From positions 2,941,079-3,005,078 of the forward strand of contig CM030936.1 of the NCBI GenBank assembly GCA_018136815.1: a stretch of DNA of 64,000 nt, in the 5' to 3' direction. This document shows positions 1-10,448 of this stretch, piece by piece (position 1 is the stretch's first letter; each line of letters starts with the position of its first letter). The notes beneath the pieces are model-generated. The model saw only the letters and a list, made by a program, of their open reading frames with translations. It searched no databases and was not told where the DNA came from. The DNA is from Isochrysis galbana. Taxonomy: Eukaryota; Haptophyta; Isochrysidales; Isochrysidaceae. Position numbers and translations under genes: made by a program.

Positions 1-213
1 GAGAAGGCGAAGACGGCTGCGTCCGACGCACCAGTCGGAGAAGTCTTCTTCACTCGGTTCGAGGAGGCCACGCAGCTGCGCGGCGCTGAAGTTGGCCCTT
101 TTGTCTACGCGGCGCTGATGCGCGTGAAACCGTACTGGTTGAAAAAGAAAACATGCACATCTGGGTGGAAAAAAATAATAACCTGGCCCTCTTTTGACGG
201 AACGCGACTTTAG
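1..213 (+). CDS. Partial ORF or last exon, unknown
   Basis: An open frame runs from the window edge to a TAG at 211-213, giving 70 residues and no recognisable domain. The first 40 or so residues look like ordinary coding sequence with a GC-rich third position. The last part, after about 160, looks non-coding: bases 193-212 nearly match 61912-61931, and 213-250 nearly match 54841-54880. A real exon may therefore stop near 126, where a GTGAAA donor-like site follows the codons for ALMR. The function cannot be inferred. Confidence 0.3.
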   Translation, partial: EKAKTAASDAPVGEVFFTRFEEATQLRGAEVGPFVYAALMRVKPYWLKKKTCTSGWKKIITWPSFDGTRL

Positions 214-884
214 TGGGAGTAGTGGTACTAACGCTCAGTTGTTTTATACAAAACTTTGGCGTATGCCAACAATTACACAGGGGCCACCCGGACAGTCACG
301 CCAATCGGGTAGGCCGCGCAGCTGTGGTACCGCCTAATGAAAGCAAGCCGCATATTTACATTTACTAGTACTACTAGCATTTTATTTTATTGTCGGGCTA
401 ACGCACAACATTGAAGAGAAGTAGTTGAGGATAAAGCAAGAAAAGAAGGAGAAGTGATTAGAGTATGACACTACGCACAAGAACATTGAGAACAAAGCAC
501 AAACAATTATAGGCTCGACTAAGGCTAGCGGGAGATCAGTATGCACAACGCTGTTCATTGACCGGTTACAACGAAAACAGCGCCCTAGTTGAGACTTGAG
601 AGAGCAAGGAGGAGTGGAAGCTAGTCGTCATTCGACTCCACAAGCCGTTGAGAGAACTTTTGCGATGATCGCAACGCTCTTGGCGCACATCCACATGAAT
701 GTGTCATAGAATAAGGAAGGTAATTGGCCCATCTGTGCGAGTGGATGCCACCAATGGACGGAATGCCTCATCACGAGCCCAGTCGCTCTTTCAGGAGTTC
801 GTCCAGGATGTCATGAGTATAACGATTTCAGAACACACTTGTCGGCGACGATGAATGAAGAGAATTTTCGTTGCAGTGTCTGCA
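214..884. other. Intergenic, no gene seen
   Basis: AT-richer spacer downstream of the 14-3-3 gene. I see no coding pattern or RNA gene. The stretch at 213-250 is a repeat shared with 54841-54880. Bases 791-884 would become coding if the one-base frameshift at the 14-3-3 C-terminus is an artefact. Confidence 0.5.
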
Positions 885-1676
885 TCATCTTGGCCTGTCT
901 TCTGCCCAGAGAGCAAGGTTGTCGCGTAAGAGCTGCATTATTAGCGTGGAATCCCTATACGAAGCTGCATCCAAACTTGCAGCACAATCCAACTCGGCAA
1001 TTGCGTCATCGATTGCTTGCTTGGCACGTTCACAAGCCTCTGATGACTGTCGCAAGACCTCATGCAAGAACACGGCGTAATTTAGCGCAAGCCCAAGCCG
1101 GATAGGATGCGTGGGTGGAAGCCCTGTCTGCGCAAGCTTGGACGCTGCCTTGTAGCTTGCCTCCGCACGATATGCTATTGAATCTGGCGCTAGTGTGCCA
1201 TCCTCCATTGACCTTGCGCCTCTGAGCTCTGCCAGATAACGGAAGTAATCGGCACGCATCTTCTGGTAAAATACCTGCGACTCAGCATCTTCCTGCTCCT
1301 GTTGTGCTCGCAGTCCCGGGTTCGTGGGAATAAGCCGAGAATCTATGAGACTAAGAACTTCCGCACATACTTCTTCCAGCTCATGTTCCACACCACTTCG
1401 GTACCCTGCTATCCACATCAGCCGCTCTTCAGCAGACTCATCGCCTGCCTGCAACCAGTCCTGCTCGCTCTTTTCACATGACGCGAGTGTGCGCAGAGAC
1501 GATCGCCGTGCGCCAACCACATTCTTGTAGGCCACGGAGAGGAGGTTGCGCTCCTCGAGGCCAAGCGGCTCCATCTCTAGGGCGACCTCCTTCATGTGGG
1601 TGCACATCTCTTCGTAGCGCTCGGCCTGCCCAGCCAACCGCGCCATGTAGACATTCTTCTCGATCGTGAGCGGCAT
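885..1676 (-). CDS. 14-3-3 phosphoserine-binding protein
   Basis: Intronless gene for a 263-residue 14-3-3 protein, a dimeric cytosolic adaptor that binds phosphoserine/threonine motifs. The ATG at 1676 was chosen because it opens with the family N-terminus (NVYMARLAGQAERYEEM); the longer frame upstream has no family similarity. Visible signatures are LLSVAYKNVVGARRSSLR in helix 3 (the basic Lys and Arg of the binding groove), KMRADYFRYLAEL (Arg-Tyr of the groove), LGLALNYAVF, and the closing signature YRDSTLIMQLLRDNLALW. A short insertion follows IAELD. The frame stops just after WAEDRPR, earlier than usual for the acidic tail. One base over, the next frame reads QDDADTAT and stays open to 791, so a one-base frameshift may have shortened the tail. 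Family assignment is secure; the C-terminal end is not. Confidence 0.95.
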   Translation of the reverse strand: MPLTIEKNVYMARLAGQAERYEEMCTHMKEVALEMEPLGLEERNLLSVAYKNVVGARRSSLRTLASCEKSEQDWLQAGDESAEERLMWIAGYRSGVEHELEEVCAEVLSLIDSRLIPTNPGLRAQQEQEDAESQVFYQKMRADYFRYLAELRGARSMEDGTLAPDSIAYRAEASYKAASKLAQTGLPPTHPIRLGLALNYAVFLHEVLRQSSEACERAKQAIDDAIAELDCAASLDAASYRDSTLIMQLLRDNLALWAEDRPR

Positions 1677-2173
1677 CGCCCGCCCGCCAAGCGGCCGATT
1701 TGCGCACGGCACGGCGCAACCGGCAACCCGCCGATGTCTACCAGGTACTAATACTACTTCATTTGAGTATTGAGTACACACTTCTGCCTTCTGCCACGAC
1801 GAGGTTTCTTGTTCGTGCTTGTTTAACCCTAGTACATGCCTAAAACCCCAAAAAAGGGGGGCTGGCATTCGGGTCTGGGCGCCCAAACGACAGAATTTTT
1901 GTGCCGGACCATGTGTACATAGGCAGATTAGGACCCCCAAAGCAGCCTAGCACATGTGCATGAAGTTATAGTGACATTTGAGAGCTGCGAAATCGACGAA
2001 AACGCGAAAACCGCCAAAAAACAGCGAAACCCCCCAAACTACTCGACTAGACACCGGTGGCACGCGAAAAAGCACTGTATATGGTAGAAGGCGCCCGTCC
2101 CTCCACAACAGGCCAAACACTTGTGCTGGGGGCGCTTGGGCTTGTCCACAGAGCACTGACTGTACCCACACAA

Positions 2174-2330
2174 TAGGGGTCGGCCAAAATATGTAGGAAA
2201 ATGAGCCCAAATATGTTGCAAAAATATGTCGAAAATATGAAAATATCAAAAAAGCCACCCAAATATGTTGTAAATATCACGTTATACGACGCTATGCCAC
2301 GTACCACGTTCTAAAAATAAGACTGCGCTA
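2174..2330. repeat. End of a TAGGGGT-type element with AAATATG words
   Basis: Starts TAGGGGTCGGCCAAAATATG and contains repeated AAATATG words. It is laid out like the stretches at 42566-42680 (words AAATATC) and 59657-59780 (words AAACTTG). Only one terminus is visible, so the right edge is approximate. Confidence 0.45.
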
Positions 2331-2406
2331 CACGCTACACGCTACACGGAGCTATACACGGCCACACACACGGCCACACACACGGCCACACACACACACA
2401 CACACA

Positions 2407-2533
2407 ATAAAAAAATTTTCCAGCTGGGAAGATGCGCACCTGCACTGAGCCGCTGGCCGATGCCGCACGCCGACGCAGGTGAAGACGCAGGTGAAGATGT
2501 CCCTGCAGGCCCTGCAGAGACCCCGGCAGAGCT
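2407..2533. repeat. Interspersed repeat E, copy 1
   Basis: About 125 bp nearly identical to 36067-36192; the first 45 bp recur at 60549-60598. Each begins with an A-rich run, then CTGGGAAGATGCGCACCTGC or a close variant. A CA microsatellite (2363-2406) precedes it. The class is unknown. Confidence 0.6.
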
Positions 2534-2904
2534 AGAGGTGGGGACGGGAAAAATCGACTTTTCACAATTGCACCCAATAGTCGATGTGAATGCATGGAGG
2601 GGTGTCTCATGCTATGATAAGAGCTTGTGCAAAGTTTCAGAAGCCAATTGTTTCATGGTGGCGAGTACGAGAGCGAACAATGCGGTGTTTTTTTCGCGGT
2701 GGCCAGGGAGTTTTTTTTTTAGTAGATTTTGGCGCGTTGGAACCACAATGAAGGATGCTAGTGCCCACCAAAGGCCACTTTCGGGGTTGCGGGGCTGGAA
2801 CCCCATCCTCTCCCGTCCCCAAAGGGCAGACGTGTCAGCACACAACACACGCCCCAGCTATCGAGCCCTTCCTTCCGACAGCTGACATGCCAACGCGCCC
2901 ACTT

Positions 2905-3375
2905 GGATAGCCCGGTCGGTCACTCACTAGGGGCCACTATCCACTATGGAGGTGCGGAGGGCACCGGCTACAATGGGAGATTGAAGAGCTAAGCAAGCTC
3001 CGTAAGGGCTCCGGTAGGATGGATCAGCAAAAAAAACCGGGGTTCTCCGGCGAAATTTTCAAAAAATTACCGAATTTCGGGCCTTCGAAGACGGAGCTCG
3101 AAATACAGTCGGGCCCCCCTCCGGTATATTTTTGGTGAGGCCCTTCATGCGAGGCACAAACATCGAATGACGAGGAAATTTGTGACGCCAACTTACTGGG
3201 TCCACAAGGCCCGCTTCTATGCACACTGGACCATGAGCCATACTCGTATTATTGGACTTCAATGTGCACGAAAGTATCACAAAACTCAAGACGCTCACGT
3301 GAACCACTAGTCACCGAGGGCTAGAGCGGCTAACTTGGCACCGCGACCGGGCGGGCAGCATGGACTTCATTGTTC
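2905..3375. repeat. Interspersed repeat F, copy 1
   Basis: Nearly colinear with the reverse complement of about 31960-32520; a shorter piece occurs at 41070-41145. It contains GAAATTTTC/GAATTTCGG-type words and no coding frame. Shared edges include GGTCACTCACT on one side and GAGGGCTAGAGCGGC (or its complement) on the other. Confidence 0.6.
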
Positions 3376-4499
3376 ATCCACTTCAACTAGTGACAGAGCA
3401 TGAAGGCAAATCAAGATCTACTGCCCTAGTGGCTGAGCCAATTGCCCTCTCTACCCTCGCGCACCTTGTCGAAAATCGGCCTTGGCGCAGAAACCGCGTC
3501 GACGTTATCGTACCGAGATGCGCTCGAGTACCCAACTTCCCACCGCTACCGGGCGCGCTCCTCGCGTGTTTTGGTCGATGTGACTAGTGTGGATGCATCG
3601 CCAACAACTAAATCAAACAATTCCATCCTGCCACCCACGCCAATCGCCGCCGCCGCCCGCGCGCATTGCATCGTAGTCGGCCGTGTGTGGCGCCGTCAAC
3701 TACGCTGACGTCACCCAGCTCGAGCATCCACCCAAACTTGCAGAAAAATTTGTAAAAGTTTTTACCCATCCCTAGCCCCAGGCGACCCTCGCCACCGCGC
3801 CCCACCTGGGACGCCCCACGCCGCCCGAGGCGGCTCGTCAGAAAGCCCTCTCAGAGGTCAGAGCCCATCCAACCGCAACCCATCCAAACCACAACCGCGC
3901 AAGCGCGCGGGGTGGCGAGCACTGGCACCGAACAGGTTGCCACCATGGCTCTGCGCATCATGCAAGGGGTCTTTGAGGCCCCCTCCTAATACACGTGGGA
4001 AACCTTCCCACCCCAAGAGCACCTCATGTGGGAGGGTAGCTCAGCTGCCCTCCCCATGGTGGAAACCTCTACCATCAGTGCACCCAACATGGGAGGGCAC
4101 TTCACAACCATCAACCCCATACGGAGAGCACCCCATGCCTTTGTTTTCCAACTTGTTGACACAATTCTCGTCTTCACCCCACTCTTGTGGGCCACTAGTA
4201 CCAATCACTCAGTGCCCTGCCTTGGGCCCTCTTTCAACACTAGACTCCCTCTCCCACTCCCCCTTCACACTTCAACCAACCCAAACAGCACGAACCCCCC
4301 CGCCCTCTGTTCAAAGCGTCGTGCTGCGGATCGCGGATCTACTTCCTCGAGATTGACGGAGATGCGCGCGCTCTTCCACATCTCCTCTCCCTTGGACGCC
4401 CCCACGCCCAGTAGTCCCTCGTGGGATGTCCCGCACAAGGTGCGTCCTCTCATCGACCACCTCCCTGCCAACTGCCAGGGCCCAACGTCATACCGAGCG
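3376..4499. other. Unassigned non-coding region
   Basis: Overlapping open frames here look like chance products of base composition. Bases 3735-3776 hold one end of a TAGGGATGGG-type inverted-repeat element (reverse strand), with AAACTT words like those at 59657. Otherwise I see nothing identifiable. Confidence 0.4.
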
Positions 4500-4588
4500 C
4501 AAGGGCTGGGGTTGATTGTAGGGGGGGTGTCCGCGATGGCGAGTGAGAGGGGCGCGAGGCCCCCATTGACCCCACTTATAAAAATAGG
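4500..4588 (-). repeat. Hairpin-headed retroposon, 5' fragment
   Basis: Reverse-strand copy. The 5' hairpin is CCTATTT-TTAT-AAGTGGG (4571-4588), followed on the same strand by the GGCCTCGCGCC block. The stem uses two wobble pairs. See the full copy at 14643-15519. Confidence 0.55.
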
Positions 4589-4739
4589 TTGGGGTCTATG
4601 TATGGGTCTATGGGGATGAGGGCTTGGTCAGAGCGACAAGCTGGCGAGCTCGGGCCAGGGCGTGCGATCTGTGCCTAGCTCTCTGGGAGAGTCTGGGCAG
4701 TCTGGGTGAGTCCCCCCTGCCAATCAAGAGGCAGCGCAG

Positions 4740-4832
4740 GGGGGTGGAGTGTTCTCATCCCCCATGAGGGGATTCGAAAGAGTGGGGGGGGCGCGAGGCC
4801 CCCCCTCTATGGCGACCAATCATAAGATTAGT
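4740..4832 (-). repeat. Hairpin-headed retroposon, 5' fragment
   Basis: Reverse-strand copy with hairpin ACTAATC-TTAT-GATTGGT at 4815-4832, then GCCAT and the GGCCTCGCGCC block. Nearly identical to 48250-48345. Confidence 0.6.
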
Positions 4833-5377
4833 GGGAACACTCGAGTGCAACACATGCGGGCGAGACGGCCGCTTTCTCCGCTTTCAAACCAAAGTAGGGG
4901 GGGGGGGGGGCAAAAAAAAGCGGAACCGTTTAAGTTGCACCTTGCTTGGCATTGCTAAGCTTTACCCCATTGTCATCTCATCAGATTGCTGCTCTCACGG
5001 AGGCTGCGCATGCTCAAGCATGGGTTCTCATATGCCAACTGCATTTTGTGTCCAGTCAACCACTTCGGGTTCTCAAATGCCAACTGCAGTTTTTGTCCAG
5101 TCAACCACTTCTTTGATCACGTAGGCAGCCGAGAGCACAATCACACACAAACACCAAAATGACAGCACAAGCAAAAGCACAAACAAACAAGTTGTGGGTA
5201 TGGCTTCCAGAAACACAGAAGCTGTACATAGTGATTTGGCCCGAGGCCCCCTCGCCCTCAAAAGGGGCTCTCCGCACAGCATTCCCGTGTTCAATCCACT
5301 GGAGCCAACCACCATCGCGACCAACATGGACCTGTAGCCAGCTTCGCTCATCACGTTTGAATGAATCCGTTCTATAT

Positions 5378-6142
5378 CTATGCTGGCTGCGTCGCAATCA
5401 AGTTGGGATGCTGCTTGACAATGGCCGAGGCAATTGCCTCCACAGAGCGGCAGACGTGCTCGATCTGTACGTCGAAAGCAGCCAGAGCAGCGGGCCCGGA
5501 AGATGTGTCGAACCGAATGAGCTCGTCCACCTGATCAATGCTTCCAACAAGGCGCTTTTCAATGAGCATGGCCGAGGCGATGCGTTCAGCTTTAACAGGA
5601 TCAATGCCAAGGAGCTCGGCCAGCTGCTGGAACGAGATATTGTCATATAGCCGCGAGATGGCGAGCATATTGTGCTCAATCACAGCTCGATCCAGCACTG
5701 TGGAATTATCCTCGAGTCGAGCTTTCTGATGGTCAGCTAGTGTCGCTGCGAAAGCCTCCACCTCATCTTGACGAAGAATGCGATCCATGAACATTTTCTC
5801 GAGCACACCAAAGTTGGGTAGACGGGGAGCCCGCTCGTCCTTGTACAACGTGCCGAGAAGACGAGAGCGCTGCGGCCCTGCGGGTGCTAGAATGGCGCAC
5901 GTGACGGCCATCTGCAAGGAAGTGGTCAGGTCCTCTTCCGAGACCGTCTTCGTGCCAAATGTACGTGTCGGAAGAGTGGAGAGTTGATAAAATCGTGTGG
6001 CAGCTTCTTGAAAGCGCCGCTTCGCATCGAGGATGCGTGCATAGCACACCTTGTGCTGCAACATAAGCGCGGGATCGGTCTTCTCGCCAATGAGAAGTGA
6101 GGCTTTATTGATACACTGCTCCGCATTGACAGATTCTTCATC
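5378..6142 (-). CDS. CSN4: COP9 signalosome subunit 4, exon 2
   Basis: C-terminal exon (254 residues plus stop), spliced in phase 0 to the exon at 6303-6764. The acceptor is TTTTTCTCAG before DEESVNAEQCINKASLLIGE. It holds the end of the helical repeats and the PCI winged-helix domain; the typical stretch is HNMLAISRLYDNISFQQLAELLGI, which mediates assembly into the eight-subunit COP9 signalosome that removes NEDD8 from cullin-RING ligases. The spliced protein is 408 residues, close to the usual length of CSN4. Confidence 0.93.
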   Translation of the reverse strand, partial: DEESVNAEQCINKASLLIGEKTDPALMLQHKVCYARILDAKRRFQEAATRFYQLSTLPTRTFGTKTVSEEDLTTSLQMAVTCAILAPAGPQRSRLLGTLYKDERAPRLPNFGVLEKMFMDRILRQDEVEAFAATLADHQKARLEDNSTVLDRAVIEHNMLAISRLYDNISFQQLAELLGIDPVKAERIASAMLIEKRLVGSIDQVDELIRFDTSSGPAALAAFDVQIEHVCRSVEAIASAIVKQHPNLIATQPA

Positions 6143-6302
6143 CTGAGAAAAAGCCATAGGCGAATATCAGACGATCCGTGCTGGCGTCGGGGCTGACGCG
6201 ATCTACCCTATCTACCCTATTTGCACCGATACTGCCGTCTGCGGGGACTTCAGTGATTATATTTCATCCCCAAGCACCGACCACATCACCTCTGTTGCTC
6301 AC

Positions 6303-6764
6303 CTGCAAATACAGCATTGCAATCCGAATATACTTTTCGACTTTGAAGTCGTCGTCCAGCATGCGAATGCCAGACTCTAGAGGAATGGCGGCAAGCATAC
6401 GCGCTGCCTTGGACCATTCTTCCTCTTGCTCGTAGATTGTCGCAATGGACTCCCGAATCGTGCTCACAGCCTCCTCGAAAGACGTCGCGCGTGCCGCCGT
6501 CTTGTCGATGGCAAAGAGCCCAATCTCCTTGACTACATCTGGACTGAGGCTGTTGGATGACAATCGGTGCGCAAGATCCAGCAAGACCACACGGGATACG
6601 GACAGCGGGACAGATTCGCCCGCAACATGCTCCACAAATGTCTTTAATGCGCCCGCGTCCGCCTCGTCCAGGTACTTGGCAAGAGTGTTCTTGTACTGCT
6701 CTATCTTGACACGCTGGTCCGAGATGGAAACCAGCTGCTCCAGCTGCCTCGAAATGTCAGACAT
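6303..6764 (-). CDS. CSN4: COP9 signalosome subunit 4, exon 1
   Basis: N-terminal exon (154 codons) from the ATG at 6764, giving MSDISRQLEQLVSISDQR. It ends AMLYLQ at a GTGAGC donor. The 160-bp intron (6143-6302) is GT-AG. The exon covers N-terminal helical repeats, including KAARMLAAIPLESG, a stretch highly conserved in CSN4. The upstream open frame continues beyond 6764 but shows no family similarity, so the ATG at 6764 was preferred. PCI subunits of the proteasome lid and eIF3 are the alternatives; the motif spacing fits CSN4 best. Confidence 0.93.
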
Positions 6765-7027
6765 GACGGGTAGGGAAGCGGTTGGCAAGTGCCTGCGGTG
6801 TTGGCTAGGACTAGCGGGCTCACAGGTCTCGCTGGGCGCGCACTGTGGCCGTGCACGGCCGGAGGCGGGGCAGTGACAGGGTGCGGCCGAGCGTGGAGGG
6901 ATCGGCGGACGCGCGAGCGGCGGGGAGTTGTACGGAGTCAAACCAGATATATGCCAAGCTGAATATCGAGAATCCTTTAAAATAAAAAAGAGCTGTGAGC
7001 TGTGAGCTGTGCTTTATTCTCAGGTTG

Positions 7028-7118
7028 GCTCCGGCGAGAATTTCGAGAATTTTTTTTTGAAATTTGGGTCCATCATCGAAATAAAAATTTTGACCGAAAT
7101 TTGGGTCACGCGGGAGCG
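7028..7118 (-). repeat. AAATTTC-word repeat, copy 1
   Basis: Reverse complement resembles 48165-48245: both contain repeated CCAAATTTC words separated by A-rich spacers and TTCTCG. It matches in layout, not sequence, the AAATATG, AAATATC and AAACTTG stretches elsewhere. Confidence 0.45.
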
Positions 7119-7131
7119 AAATTTGCAAGCC

Positions 7132-7218
7132 GATGGCGATTGAACGCTTTTCCATCTGTGGGGTGATGGCGATTGAACGCTTTTCCATCTGCGGGGTGAT
7201 GGCGATTGAACGCTTCTC
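7132..7218. repeat. 33-bp tandem repeat, 2.6 units
   Basis: Two complete units (7132-7164, 7165-7197) and a partial third (7198-7218), beginning GATGGCGATTGAACGCTT. A 33-bp period keeps frame, but no surrounding gene is evident. Confidence 0.85.
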
Positions 7219-7540
7219 GCCTCATGTGGCTGGGTGCTGGGTGGGGAGCCCTCATCGTCTCGACGTCTTTGGTGACCTAGTATCCTGGATTGAAAATAAG
7301 ACCAGCGGCGCGACCCTTTGGCAGGTCGGCCGTGTTGGTGTTGGCCTCTCGACCAACAGTATGCTGCCATGAGAGGTACGTGGGAATAATATCCAAGTTA
7401 GGGGTCGATAAAAATTATATACATAAGTAGACGGGAGACGGGAGGGGTGTAACAAAAAAGGGAACCCCGAGTTGCACCTTCTTGTTATACGTAAGGCTAA
7501 GACCGCCTCTAAAATATCTAAAATGAAAATGATGTGTATA

Positions 7541-8029
7541 CCTAGATGTGAAAGACAGCGGGTGAGGTCTAGAAAGACATTAAAAACAGCTGTTTTTGGG
7601 AATCGAAAAAAAACAGTAAAAAACAGTGCGAAAAACAGTGGGGCCACATATACCGCAGGGGGGCCTTTCTCCCCCCCGCGCGCGGAACGCCTCCGCCTCC
7701 GCTCATCCGCCTCCGCGTCCTGCGTCCTACGCATACGTAGGGCGCCGCCGCCGCTGCCCCCTCCCCTCCCCTCGGCCGATGGCGAGCCGCTATCGGTGTT
7801 CAACCCCAAGCCCACGCACGCGTCGCGATCCGCGCGCGTGCTGGTGGTGGTGGCCGCGGTCCCGCGTCCCGCGCGCACGCCGCGCTCGCGCGCGCCGCGC
7901 GCGGGCGGCCCCCAGCCCCAGCCCCGCTCTAAAAAAACAGTGGCAAAAACGGAGGGCGTTTGAAAAACAGTGAAAAACACTGTTTTTGGCCTCCGAAAAA
8001 AAACACTGTTTCTGTCTTTCACATCTAGG
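7541..8029. mobile_element. CTAGATG-family hAT-like MITE, AAACAG word
   Basis: A 489-bp element with terminal inverted repeats CCTAGATGTGAAAGACAG, flanked by a perfect 8-bp target duplication TGTGTATA (7533-7540 and 8030-8037). The ends are packed with AAACAG/AAACACTG words and their complements; the middle is GC-rich filler. There is no transposase frame, so it is non-autonomous. An 8-bp duplication and subterminal repeats are hallmarks of the hAT superfamily. Confidence 0.88.
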
Positions 8030-8202
8030 TGTGTATAGTGTATAGTGTAGTGCCAAAAAGTGCGGCGGGCCGCGCATATGTACGTAGTAAGATGTGTGAA
8101 AGCCACGCGACACGCGAGCACATACATGTGTGCGTGTAGGTCATAGGCAACCGCGTAGTCGCCTGCCGAAGTGCCGAACACACCGACCTCCGACCTAGGG
8201 CA

Positions 8203-8282
8203 CGATGCATGAGATGGATGTATCCATGATAGATATGCATCTATGATGCACATATCATGGATGTATCCATTATCCATGATAG
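8203..8282. repeat. ATCCATGATA-type short inverted and direct repeats
   Basis: An 80-bp stretch built of repeated ATGGATGTATCC/ATCCATGAT words on both strands. No function can be assigned. Confidence 0.5.
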
Positions 8283-8510
8283 TAGGCGGCTTGCCTTCAT
8301 TTGGTCTCCTTTCCCTCAGGGTTTCTTCCCCTCCCGTGGGGACTCTGGCCGAGCAACATCAAATACAAAAAAGCTCGGTCCTAGGACACCGGGCCTAGCT
8401 CACCATGAGGGCGCTCCTGTGAGCAAGGGGATGCATGGTTACTAGTGCGTGCCCCCGCCCTCGATGAAAATTCCAGCGGCCTCCTCGTCACGCATGACGT
8501 GGACCTCTCC

Positions 8511-9146
8511 TCACACTTGTCTTGAAAGGATCGTCTTCAATGAGTGCATCGGATGTATACCGCACTCCTCGTGTGTCAGCTTGAACTTCTTTTCGATGTC
8601 GTAAAAGCTGTGGTACGGGTCAATGTACCCCTGCTTCTTTTCGAGCATGAGGTAATGCCTACCGGTCTTATCGATGGCGTAGGGATACGGAAAGTCGTTC
8701 GCTCCTACAGGCGATACGAATGCGACGATCTCGTCGACGGCCTCAAATTCGAACACTTCGATGCCCACGAAGACGTACTTGAGGTCGCCGATGTAGAAGA
8801 GCAAAGAGTTCCCTGCTTCATTGAGCTCGTTCACTCTGTCGTACCCTCCTGACAATACAGTCAATGGGCAGAGGTAGCTGATGCCAACAAACATGTCCTC
8901 GCACACGAACGCGTGATGCGAGGCTTCGCCGTGTACATCGACCAAGTGCCTACCGTCATCGCGCTGTGCAACGGACGCGACAAAGCCCACGCCGCCATTG
9001 TCACGGGTCGCGTACTTTTGGACACCGGGTTCAGGGGCGAGAATCCTTCGCCAGTGCTCTTCGAACTCGTGTATACCTGGGTCTCCCGTCTCAGGTGTGG
9101 GAGAGCCATGGTAAAGGAGCGACAAGGCAAGGTCTCTATGTGTCAT
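8511..9146 (-). CDS. Hypothetical protein of a possible viral island
   Basis: A 211-residue ORF with ATG at 9146. The sequence looks genuinely coding (balanced composition, no low complexity). It appears soluble, with aromatic and acidic patches such as GDLKYVFVGIEVFEFEAVDE and YLMLEKKQGYIDPYHSFYDI. I recognise no family. It lies head to head with the AT-rich ORF at 9257 and 0.5 kb from the membrane protein ORF at 9674-10120. The three compact intronless ORFs contrast with the spliced genes around them, suggesting an inserted viral fragment. Confidence 0.55.
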   Translation of the reverse strand: MTHRDLALSLLYHGSPTPETGDPGIHEFEEHWRRILAPEPGVQKYATRDNGGVGFVASVAQRDDGRHLVDVHGEASHHAFVCEDMFVGISYLCPLTVLSGGYDRVNELNEAGNSLLFYIGDLKYVFVGIEVFEFEAVDEIVAFVSPVGANDFPYPYAIDKTGRHYLMLEKKQGYIDPYHSFYDIEKKFKLTHEECGIHPMHSLKTILSRQV

Positions 9147-9221
9147 TTATGAGCACGAAACGAAAAAAGCTTCCGTGAGCATTTGGGGCCGATGCCAAGG
9201 AAGGAGGGAGAGGAGCGGCCC

Positions 9222-9243
9222 TCTAAAAAAAATGTGGCCGTGA
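9222..9243 (+). promoter_or_regulatory. TCTA-A8 motif before the AT-rich ORF
   Basis: CTCTAAAAAAAATGTGGCCG lies just upstream of the ATG at 9257. Nearly the same sequence occurs at 10449-10470. A TCTA core in an A-rich setting resembles the late promoter motif described for some large DNA viruses and virophages; that link is inference. Confidence 0.3.
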
Positions 9244-9256
9244 ATACAACAAACAA

Positions 9257-9586
9257 ATGACGGACTTGGTGGAACAACTCTCGAAACAAATCCATAATTA
9301 TAATGTGATGATAAAAAATAGCGAAGAGTGTATAGAGATATACGATCGCATGATTAATATACTAAATGTTGTAAAATTGACTTCTAATGTATTTACAAAT
9401 AGTATTAAAAAAAATACGGAAGTTGCTCAATTAGAACACAAAAAAATGCTGCATCTAGAAAATATCCGTCTAGCGAACGAGACAATCACACGACTCAGAG
9501 AACAAATACAAGAATTGTCGATGACCCCCGATACCACCACAAGGACTCGGTATAGAGCCGCTCTCTCAGGAAAGCGGAGAGTATGA
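9257..9586 (+). CDS. AT-rich coiled-coil ORF of possible viral origin
   Basis: A 109-residue ORF with ATG at 9257. It is rich in Asn, Ile, Lys and Glu, with heptad-like stretches such as KKMLHLENIRLANETITRLR that predict a coiled coil over roughly residues 50-90. Codons strongly prefer A/T, unlike every other gene in the window. The terminal 20 residues are basic. I recognise no family. The sharp compositional island and position between two opposing ORFs suggest DNA acquired from a virus or virophage-like element. Confidence 0.55.
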   Translation: MTDLVEQLSKQIHNYNVMIKNSEECIEIYDRMINILNVVKLTSNVFTNSIKKNTEVAQLEHKKMLHLENIRLANETITRLREQIQELSMTPDTTTRTRYRAALSGKRRV

Positions 9587-9673
9587 GTGAGTGCGAGGGT
9601 GGAGAGGCTACCCATGTTTGAATTAGTAGCAGCCATAATATTGAGTGGCTGGTGTGCAAGTGACCGCGCCCCT

Positions 9674-10120
9674 TTAAAATATTCTCACAGAGTTTGCATT
9701 CGCTGTGGATAATCGCTTGGTCACGGTCCTGATGACAAAGACGACCACCGCCACGAGCGCGGCGACGACCCCAAGCGTGACCAACAAGGCGGTCAGCATT
9801 ACTTTGTCGAAGATGAAGCGGAGGGCCAGCTGTGTTGGTGTTTCCACCGAGTCCGCACTGCACTCGACGTGGAGCGAGCGCACCGGGTGCGTCCACCCGA
9901 TCGCCTTCAGGTCGACTTCTTCACGGCGCTTGTCTTGTGCTTGCGGGTCGTCTACCGACGGGCCGTGTATGGTCGAGCTCACGCCTTTGGAGTGGGGCTC
10001 GGAAAAGATAGTCATTTTGCACCCCATCCTCGCAGATGCCTGCTTGGGGTCCTGGAGGTTCACCTCGTACTTTCCCGTTCCAAAGCCATTCCTATCGACG
10101 CGCCCGGGGGCGTTCCCCAT
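9674..10120 (-). CDS. Single-pass membrane protein, possible viral island
   Basis: A 148-residue ORF with ATG at 10120. It starts MGNAPGRV, with a Gly at position 2 that could be N-myristoylated, and has one strong transmembrane segment near residues 106-133 (MLTALLVTLGVVAALVAVVV) followed by a short basic tail. No family was recognised. Small tail-anchored or myristoylated membrane proteins are common in virion membranes, but this is only suggestive. It runs antisense to and downstream of the ORF at 9257-9586. Confidence 0.5.
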   Translation of the reverse strand: MGNAPGRVDRNGFGTGKYEVNLQDPKQASARMGCKMTIFSEPHSKGVSSTIHGPSVDDPQAQDKRREEVDLKAIGWTHPVRSLHVECSADSVETPTQLALRFIFDKVMLTALLVTLGVVAALVAVVVFVIRTVTKRLSTANANSVRIF

Positions 10121-10448
10121 TGTTACAATTTAGGCTCGCACGCACACGGGAGCGCCTTTTGTTTTTGGGCTGCTTTATTTTTTTTGGGGGGGGGGGCGCT
10201 TGATTTTTTGACGCGGGTGGCTGCTTGGCCGCCGCCGCCTCCCTCTCTCCTGGCGCGGCGCACCGCCAGCTAGGGACCTGTAACGAAACACCTGACTCGG
10301 CAATCTGTCAGATTTTCAGCCACCTCTCCAGGAGGGTAAAGTATCGGAAGGAATGGAGGAGGGAGTCTATCTGCGTTGGGATTCGGATGAGTAGAAAATC
10401 ATCAAGCCCTGGGCCATCAGGGGTGCGAAGCCGCCATATCGGGGAGGT

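Noticed and set aside
7252..8277. Long minus-strand ORF across the MITE
   Set aside because: It spans the 489-bp transposon and its duplications, starts and ends in unrelated sequence and has no domain.
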